A stretch of 64,000 nt of DNA, taken from positions 151,317 to 215,316 of the forward strand of contig NZ_JACJSG010000007.1 in assembly GCF_014697625.1 (NCBI RefSeq). The letters are read 5' to 3'. The translations under genes were made by a program, and so were the position numbers. Under the pieces are notes generated by a model, which saw only the letters and a list, made by a program, of their open reading frames with translations, ran no database searches and was not told the origin of the DNA. Source of the DNA: Anabaena azotica FACHB-119. Its GTDB lineage: Bacteria; Cyanobacteriota; Cyanobacteriia; Cyanobacteriales; Nostocaceae. Positions 1-8,999 of the stretch are shown piece by piece. Numbering within the stretch: position 1 is the first letter of the stretch; every line of letters starts with the position of its first letter.

Positions 1-264
1 CAAACTGCCCATCCTATCAGCAAATTGGAGTGTTGATAACAATCAACTTCTTTGCCTGTCACCTGTCCCCAATCCCCTGTCCCCTGTCCCCTGTCACCTA
101 TCCCCTGTCAACTGTCAACTTTCCCCTGCTATATAACTTTTCGCAAAATTTCCGATTAATTTGGGAATTTTCTAGTAAATTGGGCAACATAACTTAGAAC
201 CTCAGCAGATTTAATAACATACAGGGTAAGCATCATTCATGAGTTTCAGACTTGAGGAGCTGTT
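1..264. repeat. Intergenic span with heptamer tandem repeats
   Basis: No gene is seen. Positions about 57-125 are a run of CCTGTCC/CCTGTCA-type heptamers, the short tandemly repeated repeats typical of heterocystous cyanobacteria. The rest is AT-rich leader for the gene that starts at 265; a GAGGAG ribosome-binding site lies at 254-259. Confidence 0.7.
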
Positions 265-687
265 GTGGCGTACTGGGTGAAAATTGTATATGACAGGAGG
301 GAATATATAATCAATTTTGAGCGCGTAAATGCTTTTTGTTATGAAAATAACGGCAGGGTAACATTTTGGTTGCCAGATAGTGCCATTCCCATTGTTATTA
401 ATCCCCAACAGAACCTAGAGGACTATCACAAGATTCTAGAATATCTGGAGAAGGTCGCAGGCTTTGAAGTGGAAAATGCTCATTGGGTAAAAATCATTTA
501 CGAAAGAAATGAATATGTAATTAACCTCAATTGCATTAGTTCTTTCTGCCAAGAAGGCAACGGCAGAATCACATTTTGGCTACCTGACGGCACTATTCCT
601 ATAATTATCAACCCAGTAAGTAATCCAGAATCTTATGGAAAAATTTTAGACTACGTAAAGAAGACTACAGGGTATTCTTTTTCTTAG
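265..687 (+). CDS. Hypothetical protein made of two tandem ~70-residue repeats
   Basis: This 140-residue protein starts with GTG five bases after a GAGGAG ribosome-binding site. It consists of two clearly homologous halves (about residues 2-71 and 72-140). Each half begins with W-V-K-I-(V/I)-Y-(D/E)-R, continues with a cysteine in an (A/S)FC motif, then N-G-R-(V/I)-T-F-W-L-P-D and I-P-I-(V/I)-I-N-P, and ends in a helix. No signal peptide or membrane segment is visible. The pattern suggests a small beta-rich domain that duplicated in tandem. I do not recognise the family and propose no function. It converges on the histidine phosphatase gene downstream. Confidence 0.75.
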   Translation: MAYWVKIVYDRREYIINFERVNAFCYENNGRVTFWLPDSAIPIVINPQQNLEDYHKILEYLEKVAGFEVENAHWVKIIYERNEYVINLNCISSFCQEGNGRITFWLPDGTIPIIINPVSNPESYGKILDYVKKTTGYSFS

Positions 688-705
688 TCGCGAGAGTGAA
701 ACAAG

Positions 706-743
706 AATCCCCGCATATTCGCGCAAACGCTGGGGCGGGGATT
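706..743. terminator. Hairpin between convergent genes
   Basis: A 9-bp stem, AATCCCCGC (706-714) with GCGGGGATT (735-743), sits between two convergent genes. On the minus strand the stem is followed by CTTGTTT, so it could end transcription in either direction. The T-run is weak, so the terminator role is inferred. Confidence 0.45.
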
Positions 744-767
744 GTCAAAAACTACTAGCTGGGATTA

Positions 768-1406
768 TTATGTTCCGGGACGGAAGCGGAGATGATCTGG
801 TATATGATGGCGATCGCCTAATATTTCTAACAAAGGCCCATGAACGTCAAATTTAACCATACTCACCGAGGCGACCAAAATATTCACCCGATAGCGATAG
901 CGCCCCAAATCAATTCCCAATAAACTGCAAAGCATAATCCGAATTGTGGCTTTGTGGGAAACTACTAAAACATTACCTTGCGGATATTTTTCCTGAATTT
1001 CCGCAATTACAGGCATAGAACGGTTAGCAATATCTACCGCCGTTTCTCCACCTATGGGCGCATTCCAAGCGGGTTCTGTTAACCATTTTACATAATTTTC
1101 TGAGTAATTCTCTTGGGCAAAGGTTTTACTCTTAGCTTCCCATTTGCCGTAGCTACCTTCTTTCAGTCCGTCACGCAACTGCATATCCATACCGATAGCA
1201 TCACAAAATGGCTTGGCAGTTGCAATAGTGCGCTTCATCGGGCTAACATAAACAGCTTCCCACTTCAATTTTTTATAAACATCAGCAAAACTCTCTGCCA
1301 TCCGCACCCCTTCAGAAGTCAACTCCGCATCAGTTTCACCGCAGAAATTACCACTTTGACTAAAAGTAGTTTCTCCATGTCGCAGTAAGTATAAATTGAG
1401 TGTCAT
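768..1406 (-). CDS. Histidine phosphatase family protein (phosphoglycerate mutase-like)
   Basis: A 212-residue member of the histidine phosphatase superfamily. The phosphate-accepting RHGE motif is at residues 9-12, right after an N-terminal beta strand, and the second catalytic histidine lies in a V-V-S-H-K motif near residue 150. A S-P-M-K-R-T-I-A-T-A segment is the usual helix after the active site. The ATG at 1406 was chosen because RHGE normally sits about ten residues from the N-terminus; a longer reading adds 22 unrelated residues. The substrate cannot be told: the family includes cofactor-dependent mutases and phosphatases of sugar phosphates. It is cytosolic and seems to be transcribed alone. 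Confidence 0.88.
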   Translation of the reverse strand: MTLNLYLLRHGETTFSQSGNFCGETDAELTSEGVRMAESFADVYKKLKWEAVYVSPMKRTIATAKPFCDAIGMDMQLRDGLKEGSYGKWEAKSKTFAQENYSENYVKWLTEPAWNAPIGGETAVDIANRSMPVIAEIQEKYPQGNVLVVSHKATIRIMLCSLLGIDLGRYRYRVNILVASVSMVKFDVHGPLLEILGDRHHIPDHLRFRPGT

Positions 1407-1735
1407 AGCTTGTATGGCGATTGGAATCAAGGAGTTTGTGCAACAACAAAATACCATCAATCTCGCCATCAAGTATGTGACACCAAAACAAACTAATCAA
1501 CCGAAAAAGTCAATCTCATACTTTGGAATTGGGGCAGGGATGCAGTCTGATGTTAGTTTTTCTGCCAAAAGGAATAAATTTGCAGTCATATCAAGTCCGG
1601 CGAACTTAGTTGCGATATGGTTGGTTTAGTCGGTAATTGGTCATCGGGAATGGGTAATTGTTTTTCACTATTACCCATTAGCTATTACCCATTACCAATC
1701 CTGACGATATGATAAGTATTTAAGCGGACATGATA

Positions 1736-2638
1736 TCAGATGGCTGATTTGTGCAATCTTTCCCAAGCTAACTTAGCTGCGCCTACCATTCCGGCTGAGT
1801 TGCCTAATTGGGCTGGCAGAATTTGTAATTCTGCGCGAGATGTGTACATGACTCGCTTTTCAATTTCTGCCTTGAGGGTAGGGAAGAAAAATTCATAGCT
1901 AGCACTCACACCACCACCCAAAACGATCGCTTCTGGTGTTAAAATGTAAATTATACTGGCTAAACCTGTACCTAAATCTCTACCATATTCTCGCCAAAAT
2001 GCTAAAGCCTCTACATCACCCTCTTTAGCTAATAAACCTAATTCGGCAGGTTCTTTACCTGTGCGGCGACGAATAGCTTTAATGGAAGTGTATTGTTCTA
2101 GGGAACCTTGATTTCCACTCTTACACATGGGGCCTTCTGGCTGAAGCGTGATTAATCCCAGTTCTCCCGCCGCGCCGCGATGTCCAACAAATAATTTACC
2201 ATCTAAAAAGATTGCGCCGCCGACACCAGTCCCCAAGGTTAACATTATAAAATTTTTGTATTGGCGACCAGCTCCTAACCATGCTTCGGCTATTGCTGCA
2301 CAGTTAGCATCATTTTCAATTACCGTAGGCTTGCCAATTTTCGCTTCCAACCAATCAGCTAAAGGCACATTGACCCATTGTGGTAAGTTTATCGCAATTT
2401 GGGCAATGCGTCCAGCTGCATCAGCCGGGCCGGGAGTACCGACACCAATAGCTATAGCTTGATTATCGGGGTCAATTTGGGCGATCGCATCCACCATGAC
2501 CATGAAAACTGCTTCTGGTATGGCGGGTTGGGGAGTCGCTACAGTTAAAGATTGTAAACAAGTACCATCTTGGGTAAATCGCCCTAGTTTAATTGCTGTT
2601 CCCCCCAAGTCAATGCCAATTACTTGAGTATCTGCCAC
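1736..2638 (-). CDS. ROK-family glucokinase
   Basis: This 300-residue kinase probably phosphorylates glucose with ATP in the cytosol. It shows the N-terminal phosphate-binding motif D-L-G-G-T (residues 9-13), an E-N-D-A-N-C-A catalytic region and a glycine-rich T-L-G-T-G-V-G-G loop. ROK proteins usually carry a zinc motif C-x-C-G-x-x-G-C-x-E; here the same place reads C-K-S-G-N-Q-G-S-L-E, keeping one cysteine and the glutamate, so zinc binding is doubtful. The GTG at 2638 is preferred because GAGGA stands six bases before it and the sugar kinase fold starts there; an upstream ATG at 2704 would add 22 residues. Confidence 0.85.
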   Translation of the reverse strand: MADTQVIGIDLGGTAIKLGRFTQDGTCLQSLTVATPQPAIPEAVFMVMVDAIAQIDPDNQAIAIGVGTPGPADAAGRIAQIAINLPQWVNVPLADWLEAKIGKPTVIENDANCAAIAEAWLGAGRQYKNFIMLTLGTGVGGAIFLDGKLFVGHRGAAGELGLITLQPEGPMCKSGNQGSLEQYTSIKAIRRRTGKEPAELGLLAKEGDVEALAFWREYGRDLGTGLASIIYILTPEAIVLGGGVSASYEFFFPTLKAEIEKRVMYTSRAELQILPAQLGNSAGMVGAAKLAWERLHKSAI

Positions 2639-2919
2639 TTTTATTTCCTCACACCAAACCACCAAGGCTGAAAAAGGGGCTTGGTTACTTGGCTCTTTTT
2701 TCAACTAGGTGGATATTATTCAAGACAAAGTAGTATTTTAGTTCGTAGTGAGTGATTTATCACTCAGAACCGAGGTTATGAAGATTATATTGCGATCGCA
2801 CCTAACGTCCACTGTAGGCGATCGTTTTTCCAGCGTTCCTTGGGTGACATTCACAGCTACACTTTATCTAAGGTAGAGGCATCATAGGTTTTTATTCTGG
2901 TTTTATGGAATTATTAGCC

Positions 2920-5900
2920 TCATCCATAGATTTGCAGGTTAGTTAGGTGAGCCAGAGAGGAAACATCACTCACCCGTGTTTCTGAAAGATTTAGCCATGT
3001 AAGGTTGGTCAGGTGAGCCAGAGCGGAAATATCACGTACCTGAGTATATGAAATATTTAGTGATGTGAGGTTGTTGGTCAGGTGAGCCAGAGCGGAAATA
3101 TCACTCACCGCCGTTCCTGAAAGATTTAGCGATGTGAGGTTGGTCAGGTTAGTCAGAGCGGAAATATCACTTACCGCCGTTCCTGAAAGATTTAGCGATG
3201 TGAGGTTGGTCAGGTTAGCCAGAACTGAAACATCGCTTACCTGCGTTTTTGAAAGATATAACGATGTAAGGTTGGTCAGTTTAGTTAAAATTGAAACATC
3301 CCTCACTTGCGTTCTTGAAACATCTAGCTCTTTAAGGTTGGTCAGGTGAGTCAGAACTGAAACATCACTCACCGCCGTTCCTGAAAGATATAGTTCTTTA
3401 AGATTGGTCAGATGAGCCAGAACTGAAATATCACTCACTGGTGTTAAGAAAAGACTTAGAACTTTGAGGTTGGTCAGGTGAGCCAGAACTGAAATATCGC
3501 TCACTGGTGTAAATGACAGACTTAGCACTGTGAGATTAGTCAAGTCAGCCAGAACTGAAATATCCCTAACTTGCTTTAATGAAAGACTTAGCACTGTGAG
3601 ATTAGTCAAGTCAGCCAGAACTGAAATATCGCTTACCCGCGTAAATGAAATATCTAGTTGTGTGAGGTTGGTCAAGTCAGACAGAACTGAAATATCGCTT
3701 ACCTGCGTAAATGGAATATCTAGCTGTGCGAGGTTGGTTAAGTCAGACAGAACTGAAATATTGCTCACCTGCGTGTATGAAATATCTAGTTGTGTGAGGT
3801 TAGTCAAGTCAGACAGAACTGAAATATCGCTCACTTGCGTGTTTGAAAGATTTAGCTGTGTGAGGTTGGTCAAGTCAGACAGAACTGAAATATCGCTCAC
3901 TTGCGTGTTTGAAAGATTTAGCTGTGTGAGGTTATTCAGTTTGGACAACGGATTTGAGTTACACAATTTTTTTGGAATTGAAATCGGAAGAAGCCCATCT
4001 TGTTCAACGTGTTTTCTAATGATTGATATTCGGCTCCAATCATCAACAAAATTTACTAGTTCTTGAGCAACTTTGAGAGTTTTATCATCTAAAAACTCTT
4101 TAAGAAGCTCGTTAGCTCTTTGATCACCGATTAATCCCAGCATTCGTACACAAGCTGCACGTTCTGCTGCTTTCCAACCTGTTCGATTTTTAAGATAAGG
4201 TATGATCGCTTCACCACAGGATGCTAAGGCTACTGCATCCGTTATATTTTGAGGTGGCAAAAGCTGTTTTGATAACTGGGTAAAAGCTTGGGTAATTTCT
4301 GAATCATTTAGCTGGTAAGCATTTGTATAACACCGAAGAAAAAAGAACTGCTGTGTCCTAATTTTTGCAGCTTCTACTCGGCCTTTTTTCGACCGTTTAG
4401 CAGGAGCATTTAAAGGAGTTTTGTTAAGAATTGCTCTTACAAGGTCAGTAGCAAAGCTAGAACCATCTCTTGGTAGCGCAACAGCAAATAAAATAACAGG
4501 TTGCCAGGAAGCTTCATCAGTGTGATTTGCTAATGTCTGAAAATCACCGATATTAACAAAACGTTCGGCTGCGAGAAACTCTTTTAAAGTATTGTGCAGA
4601 AATTCAATTTTCTCACCCAAATTCTGAAGCATTCCACTACGTTCTACGAGTGCTTGAAGAATATCGGCAGCTTTAATATTAGATTTCTTGTAGGTTTCTA
4701 AAGCTTCACTAATTTGTTGTTGGGCTTCAGAAACAGTAATTGCAGATACACCTGAACTAACCATGTGAAAAGCAAGTTGAGACAGCAATCCTTTACGAAA
4801 CGGAAAGTCTAACCCTTGATACGCTTGATTAATCCATTTTTGGTCTTCAAAGTGCGATCGCTCTTTATCCCGGCGATCTAACAGCATCTCGCACAGCTTT
4901 TCGCATAAATCCACAGGTGTTTCTGGCAGGTTCTCATTTCTTGCCCGATGAAGCGCACAAACCACTGCACAAAGCAAAGGATTACTAGTTAATCGAGCCA
5001 CAGCAGGAGTAGTTTCAAGTCGCTGCTTTAAGCGTTTAGCCAAAGGTCGTAAATCTGCCGGTTCGTTCCAATTTCGTAACCGAACTTCCATCGCCTCATG
5101 CCATTTATCAATGAAGGTGTCCCGGTCAACAGGGGTCATCGGTTCAACCCGCGCAGATACAAACCCAAGTTCAATAAACTCTCTTCGTTCGACTGCTTCA
5201 GGGCGTGTTGTCACTACATAATAATTATCTGGATAAGTTTTAATTAACTGACGGATTTCCCGCATAGTTTCATCCCGCACTTGCTGGGGAACTTCATCTA
5301 CTCCGTCAAACATCACCAAAGCACGACCATTGTTTAAAACATCATCAATCCAATTAGTAGGCGGATCAGGTAGTTCTTTTGCTAATAAAAGAGGAAATTC
5401 ACTAGGTCGGGGCAACTGACCTTTAGTGTAATCCCGCAAGCGAATAATGAAGGGAATTTTTTCTCGCCAGTCACCAGAATTATCTGCAAATTGAGTCTCA
5501 GCTTCGCCATCAAGCTGACTCAATGAAGGCTTAATTAATGGTAATTTTTGTTTTGCTCTGTCTCTAGAAACAGGTTCATCTTTAGCAGATTGTACAGCCG
5601 CCCACCGCAAAAGAGTTGTTTTGCCACTACCAGCCACTCCACGTATCAGCAAACGCTTTTCATCACAAAGATTATCAAAAACCTCCTCTGCTGGAAATGT
5701 ATTTGCATCTTGTGCTGTGAGTTCGTTAATATCATCTTCTAATTCTTCTGCTTCTGTCATCTCCTCATCTTCATCAGATAAATTCAAAGATACATAAGCA
5801 ACAGTCAGTGAATATTCTTTAGACTCCTTGGGTACTTCAATGCCAAAAAGCTGCACATAATCTAACTTATTAACCACAGCTTGACGATAACGAACTTCAT

Positions 5901-7026
5901 AATCTGCTGCTGGGTCATCTTTACTTTCAGAAGTAATATTATCTATTGATAGTTCTACAGCAGGGTTAGGGTTTTTTTTTGCGGCAATAGAACTACATAA
6001 CTTTTCCATCCAAGGCTTTAAATGTGTTAAATTCCAACATCCTAAATCATCTGTTTGCTCATAAATAACGCGAGGAATCCAACCCGCCCCTGTAGAATCA
6101 TATTGGCGCAACCAAACCTCACCAGTTCCTTGTGTAAAGTCAAGCCGCACAAAGTTATAACCATTGTTTTTACTTTCAGACCATTCATGACAAGCACCTG
6201 TGGAAATAACTGTGTGTCCGTTGGCAGCATTAGGGCGAACAAAATCCTGATGCTCATGCCCATGTAATACAAAAGGAAAATCTCGTTCTAACTGCCTACC
6301 AAAAGTTGGGTTTTCTTCAGGAAACAACCAGTTACTAGGATGATGCAGCAGGGCTATCTTGAAATCATTAGGTGGCATCTGTTGATTTAGAGTCTCAAGC
6401 TGAAATCGCCCCGCCATCCAAAGCCGCCCCATTTCTTCTCGACCAACTCCTCTAGATGACCAAGCAGAGTTAAATCCAGCAATACCTACACGTAACCCAT
6501 TAAACTCTCGTGCATCAGCATAAATTAAGCGATCGCGTCCTGTCAGTAGATGCTCATAACCAGAAGTCTCAAGAAAATAAGCATAATCACCTAAACGCCT
6601 AAGAAGTTGCTTCCAGTTGTCTCCCATCTTCTGGATACAACCAGTAATATCATCTAAATTTCTCTTCTCACTCAGTAACCATTCTGTCTCAAAGTCAGTT
6701 ATGCGCTCTCGATTAACATCATGATTACCCGGTACAATAAAAAGGTTCCTTTGCTCAATGGCTGGCTCAAAAGACTCTCGAACTGCTGTTAAGAAATCAT
6801 GGGCTTCACGAAATTGCTCGGTTATTGATTTTCCATCACTATTTCCGATGTGACCATACGCCGCATCACCTGTAAAGAAAATCAAATCCGGTCTTAACCC
6901 ATACTTCTCCTGCATTTTTTTCAAATCCTTGCAGAGAGTATCAGTAACTCGTCTAGCATCCCAACCAGTCTTAGGTTTACAAGCATGGAGGTCTGAAAGA
7001 TGTAGCCATGTCAGTGTTTGCGCCAT
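2920..7026 (-). CDS. Metallophosphoesterase-NACHT-LRR protein (bacterial NLR-like)
   Basis: A 1368-residue multidomain protein. Residues 1-320 form a calcineurin-like phosphoesterase with the full metal set: D-L-H (12-14), G-D (53-54), G-N-H-D (100-103), L-H-H (227-229) and G-H-E-H (256-259). A NACHT NTPase follows, with Walker A G-V-A-G-S-G-K-T-T (463-471) and Walker B V-M-F-D-G-V-D-E-V-P (571-580). The C-terminus carries about 15 leucine-rich repeats of 22 residues (V-S-D-I-S-V-L-x-x-L-T-N-L type). Effector-NTPase-sensor order matches STAND/NLR immune receptors; bacterial NACHT proteins are known anti-phage factors. An AAGGAA site precedes the ATG by eight bases. The membrane protein gene lies 25 bp upstream. 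The defence role is inferred. Confidence 0.9.
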   Translation of the reverse strand: MAQTLTWLHLSDLHACKPKTGWDARRVTDTLCKDLKKMQEKYGLRPDLIFFTGDAAYGHIGNSDGKSITEQFREAHDFLTAVRESFEPAIEQRNLFIVPGNHDVNRERITDFETEWLLSEKRNLDDITGCIQKMGDNWKQLLRRLGDYAYFLETSGYEHLLTGRDRLIYADAREFNGLRVGIAGFNSAWSSRGVGREEMGRLWMAGRFQLETLNQQMPPNDFKIALLHHPSNWLFPEENPTFGRQLERDFPFVLHGHEHQDFVRPNAANGHTVISTGACHEWSESKNNGYNFVRLDFTQGTGEVWLRQYDSTGAGWIPRVIYEQTDDLGCWNLTHLKPWMEKLCSSIAAKKNPNPAVELSIDNITSESKDDPAADYEVRYRQAVVNKLDYVQLFGIEVPKESKEYSLTVAYVSLNLSDEDEEMTEAEELEDDINELTAQDANTFPAEEVFDNLCDEKRLLIRGVAGSGKTTLLRWAAVQSAKDEPVSRDRAKQKLPLIKPSLSQLDGEAETQFADNSGDWREKIPFIIRLRDYTKGQLPRPSEFPLLLAKELPDPPTNWIDDVLNNGRALVMFDGVDEVPQQVRDETMREIRQLIKTYPDNYYVVTTRPEAVERREFIELGFVSARVEPMTPVDRDTFIDKWHEAMEVRLRNWNEPADLRPLAKRLKQRLETTPAVARLTSNPLLCAVVCALHRARNENLPETPVDLCEKLCEMLLDRRDKERSHFEDQKWINQAYQGLDFPFRKGLLSQLAFHMVSSGVSAITVSEAQQQISEALETYKKSNIKAADILQALVERSGMLQNLGEKIEFLHNTLKEFLAAERFVNIGDFQTLANHTDEASWQPVILFAVALPRDGSSFATDLVRAILNKTPLNAPAKRSKKGRVEAAKIRTQQFFFLRCYTNAYQLNDSEITQAFTQLSKQLLPPQNITDAVALASCGEAIIPYLKNRTGWKAAERAACVRMLGLIGDQRANELLKEFLDDKTLKVAQELVNFVDDWSRISIIRKHVEQDGLLPISIPKKLCNSNPLSKLNNLTQLNLSNTQVSDISVLSDLTNLTQLNLSNTQVSDISVLSDLTNLTQLDISYTQVSNISVLSDLTNLAQLDIPFTQVSDISVLSDLTNLTQLDISFTRVSDISVLADLTNLTVLSLSLKQVRDISVLADLTNLTVLSLSFTPVSDISVLAHLTNLKVLSLFLTPVSDISVLAHLTNLKELYLSGTAVSDVSVLTHLTNLKELDVSRTQVRDVSILTKLTNLTSLYLSKTQVSDVSVLANLTNLTSLNLSGTAVSDISALTNLTNLTSLNLSGTAVSDISALAHLTNNLTSLNISYTQVRDISALAHLTNLTWLNLSETRVSDVSSLAHLTNLQIYG
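2930..3950 (-). repeat. 66-bp tandem repeats encoding the LRR array
   Basis: About 15 direct repeats of 66 bp encode the 22-residue LRR units of the NACHT protein. Several neighbouring units are almost identical in DNA (for example around 3110-3240 and 3840-3930), which suggests recent duplication or gene conversion. One unit near 3070 has an extra Asn codon (L-T-N-N-L), giving 23 residues. Confidence 0.85.
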
Positions 7027-7051
7027 TGAGAAAATTCCTTATTAACCCGCC

Positions 7052-7546
7052 TCAAATTAAGGGGATGACCTTCCAAGCAATTAGGAGAAAAACGATTTCT
7101 AAAACATAACTGATAAAGACAGTGGGATTTAGCAAACCGTCCCAAATATAACCTTTCCGTTTGGGAACAGTCACCCGTTTCAATGAATAACTCCAGCTAT
7201 TAAAGATAGCAGGCCCTTTTAATTTGCAGCTTTCCAAGAGGATTTTTTCAATTTCGCCAACACGGGGATAAAAGCCACGCTGAAAATGTTTCCATTGACT
7301 TTCTAAAACCCAAAAAAAGATAGGAATGGCACAGCCAACCAAAGCCAACACACTCTTATTCTGTTGCAGCGCCAAGACAATTACAGCACCAGTTCCAGTG
7401 ATCCCAAGGGCTTTAATTGCCCAAATTTGCTTATTGTAGTCTTCAATAGTGTTTTGCAGGAAAAAATATTCCTGCTTCAATAACTCCAACTCAAAATTAT
7501 CTAAGGGATTAGCGTTAGAAGAGGTAGAAGGTTGAGAATCAGACAT
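7052..7546 (-). CDS. Small membrane protein, operon partner of the NACHT-LRR gene
   Basis: A 164-residue protein with a soluble helical N-terminus (about 1-42), two close membrane helices (about 43-61 and 65-82), a cytosolic middle with an amphipathic basic stretch (83-140), and a third hydrophobic helix at the end (141-162). The ATG at 7546 gives a sensible soluble start; a longer reading to 7594 would add 16 residues with no better ribosome site. It is first in a two-gene unit with the phosphoesterase-NACHT-LRR gene, 25 bp upstream of it. Small 2-3 helix membrane proteins are often effectors or partners in bacterial defence operons. I do not recognise the family with certainty. Confidence 0.7.
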   Translation of the reverse strand: MSDSQPSTSSNANPLDNFELELLKQEYFFLQNTIEDYNKQIWAIKALGITGTGAVIVLALQQNKSVLALVGCAIPIFFWVLESQWKHFQRGFYPRVGEIEKILLESCKLKGPAIFNSWSYSLKRVTVPKRKGYIWDGLLNPTVFISYVLEIVFLLIAWKVIPLI

Positions 7547-7734
7547 CAGCCCTACAGTAATAACACTTACCATGTATAACACATGACTTGGCAAAATACA
7601 GAGCTAGTTCGTAAATAAAAGCTTAAGAGGTTATTTATGTGAAAATAAAATTATCGGTGTGTTAGGCGCATATTTCGAGATGAACTGTCACGAAAAGCAT
7701 GATTTGTGCGCCTCAACACAGCTATATCAGATTA

Positions 7735-7754
7735 TAAGGACTAAAGTCCTTACT
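7735..7754. repeat. Dispersed palindrome (AAGGACT type)
   Basis: AAGGACT-AA-AGTCCTT forms a near-perfect hairpin. Related sequences occur at about 57510 (AGGACTTTAGTCCT) and 62212-62258, so this is a dispersed palindromic repeat. Here it stands between the membrane protein operon and the next small gene. Confidence 0.6.
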
Positions 7755-7761
7755 ACGAGCT

Positions 7762-7962
7762 TTAGCTTTTCGCTGCTTGGTCAAAAAATTCTAAGTTATT
7801 GGTTTTTTTGGCTGTAACTCTTAAATTTGTGACAACGCTGGTACGAAAACTAGAATGTTCCTGTGCAACTGTCACTGGCGCACCTTTTAAAATTCCAGAT
7901 AGCGCCACAGAAAGCATAAACCCACCAGCCGCCGCCGCTATTAACGAAATGTTATCTTTCAC
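7762..7962 (-). CDS. Small hypothetical protein with N-terminal membrane helix
   Basis: A 66-residue reading frame starting with GTG, preceded by GAGAG about seven bases upstream. Residues 5-25 form a glycine/alanine-rich hydrophobic helix that could be a membrane anchor or a signal peptide; the remainder is polar and basic. It was chosen over its shadows because of this topology and the ribosome site. I do not recognise a family. It lies between the NACHT operon and a peptide ABC permease, on the same strand as both. Confidence 0.45.
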   Translation of the reverse strand: MKDNISLIAAAAGGFMLSVALSGILKGAPVTVAQEHSSFRTSVVTNLRVTAKKTNNLEFFDQAAKS

Positions 7963-8058
7963 TTTAATCTCTCAGTAATATATAAAGTCCATAGTTCATA
8001 GTCAATAGTCCATAGTCAAAAATCTAATGACCAATGACCAATGACCAATGACTAATGA

Positions 8059-8949
8059 CTACTTCCGATTTTCTCCCCGCGATCGCGGATTGACAATTTC
8101 ATTTAGCCCTTCACCAAGTAGTGATAACCCTACCACCATTAATGTCATTGCTAAACCTGGAAACAGTGTAGTCCACCAAATCCCAGTAGGTAGTGCTTCT
8201 AGTGCTTGTTTTAAATCATGCCCCCATTCTGGCACTTCCTCCGGTAATCCTAGCCCTAAAAAGCCTAAACCGCCTAGTACCAAAATTGCATCGGCGGCGT
8301 TGAGGGTGAAAAGTACAGGTACGCTTTGAATGACGTTGAAAAATAAATATTTGGAAAGCACTGTCCAGGTAGAAGCGCCCATTGCTTGCGCGGCTTCGAT
8401 GAATACTTCGGTTTTGACGCTGACGGTATGGTTACGCACCACGCGGTAGTATTGGGGAATGTAGGCAATACTAATTGCGATCGCTGCATTTAAGATTCCT
8501 CTCCCCACCACAAACGCCAAAGTTACTGACAGTAGTAATCCTGGTAATGTATAAATACTATCCATAAGGAACAGCAGCGCCTTATCTAACCTACCGCCGA
8601 GATAGCCGCTCACCATCCCTAAAGGCACACCAATCAACATACTCAACGCTGTAGCTAAAATCACTACCTGTAATGCAGCTTGAGCGCCAAATACGGTGCG
8701 GGAAAACACATCATGTCCTAAACGACTAGTACCAAACCAGTGTTTAGCCGATGGTGGGACTTGGGGGATGTTAGAAAGAAAATCTTTAGGGTTTTGTAGC
8801 CATCCCCAAGCCTGAAATACAGGTGCAAAAAATGCCAGGAAGATGAAAAATAGGGTAATGGCTAACCCAATTTGCATTAATTTGTGGGAAAGGGTGGGAT
8901 TTTTGACAAAAAGCCCCAATTTAGGCAACTGACGTTTAGTAATGGTCAT
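8059..8949 (-). CDS. ABC transporter permease, DppC/OppC type
   Basis: A 296-residue inner-membrane subunit of a peptide or nickel type ABC importer. It has the N-terminal OppC-like segment with one membrane helix (about 25-47), then a BPD-type permease domain with five more helices. The cytoplasmic loop that docks the ATPase reads E-A-A-Q-A-M-G-A-S (about residues 183-191). The signature G-L-G-F-L-G-L-G-L-P, typical of DppC, is near 230. No partner permease, binding protein or ATPase is adjacent, so it must work with subunits encoded elsewhere. The substrate is unknown. Confidence 0.88.
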   Translation of the reverse strand: MTITKRQLPKLGLFVKNPTLSHKLMQIGLAITLFFIFLAFFAPVFQAWGWLQNPKDFLSNIPQVPPSAKHWFGTSRLGHDVFSRTVFGAQAALQVVILATALSMLIGVPLGMVSGYLGGRLDKALLFLMDSIYTLPGLLLSVTLAFVVGRGILNAAIAISIAYIPQYYRVVRNHTVSVKTEVFIEAAQAMGASTWTVLSKYLFFNVIQSVPVLFTLNAADAILVLGGLGFLGLGLPEEVPEWGHDLKQALEALPTGIWWTTLFPGLAMTLMVVGLSLLGEGLNEIVNPRSRGENRK

Positions 8950-8999
8950 GAGCGATCGCCTGCATAGCGCAAGATACGCTGACCATTTTACATGGGGAT

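Noticed and set aside
1396..1629. 77-residue plus-strand frame next to the histidine phosphatase start
   Set aside because: It overlaps the real gene's start, has no ribosome-binding site and no recognisable composition.
2930..3950. Regular 66-bp repeats that could look like a CRISPR array
   Set aside because: There are no unique spacers; the repeats are continuous, in frame and encode LRR units.
3134..4066. Open frames on the plus strand opposite the LRR repeats
   Set aside because: They are shadows of the 66-bp repeats on the other strand; their repeated R-L-V-x-x-x-R-T-E-I-S-L-T pattern simply mirrors the LRR codons.
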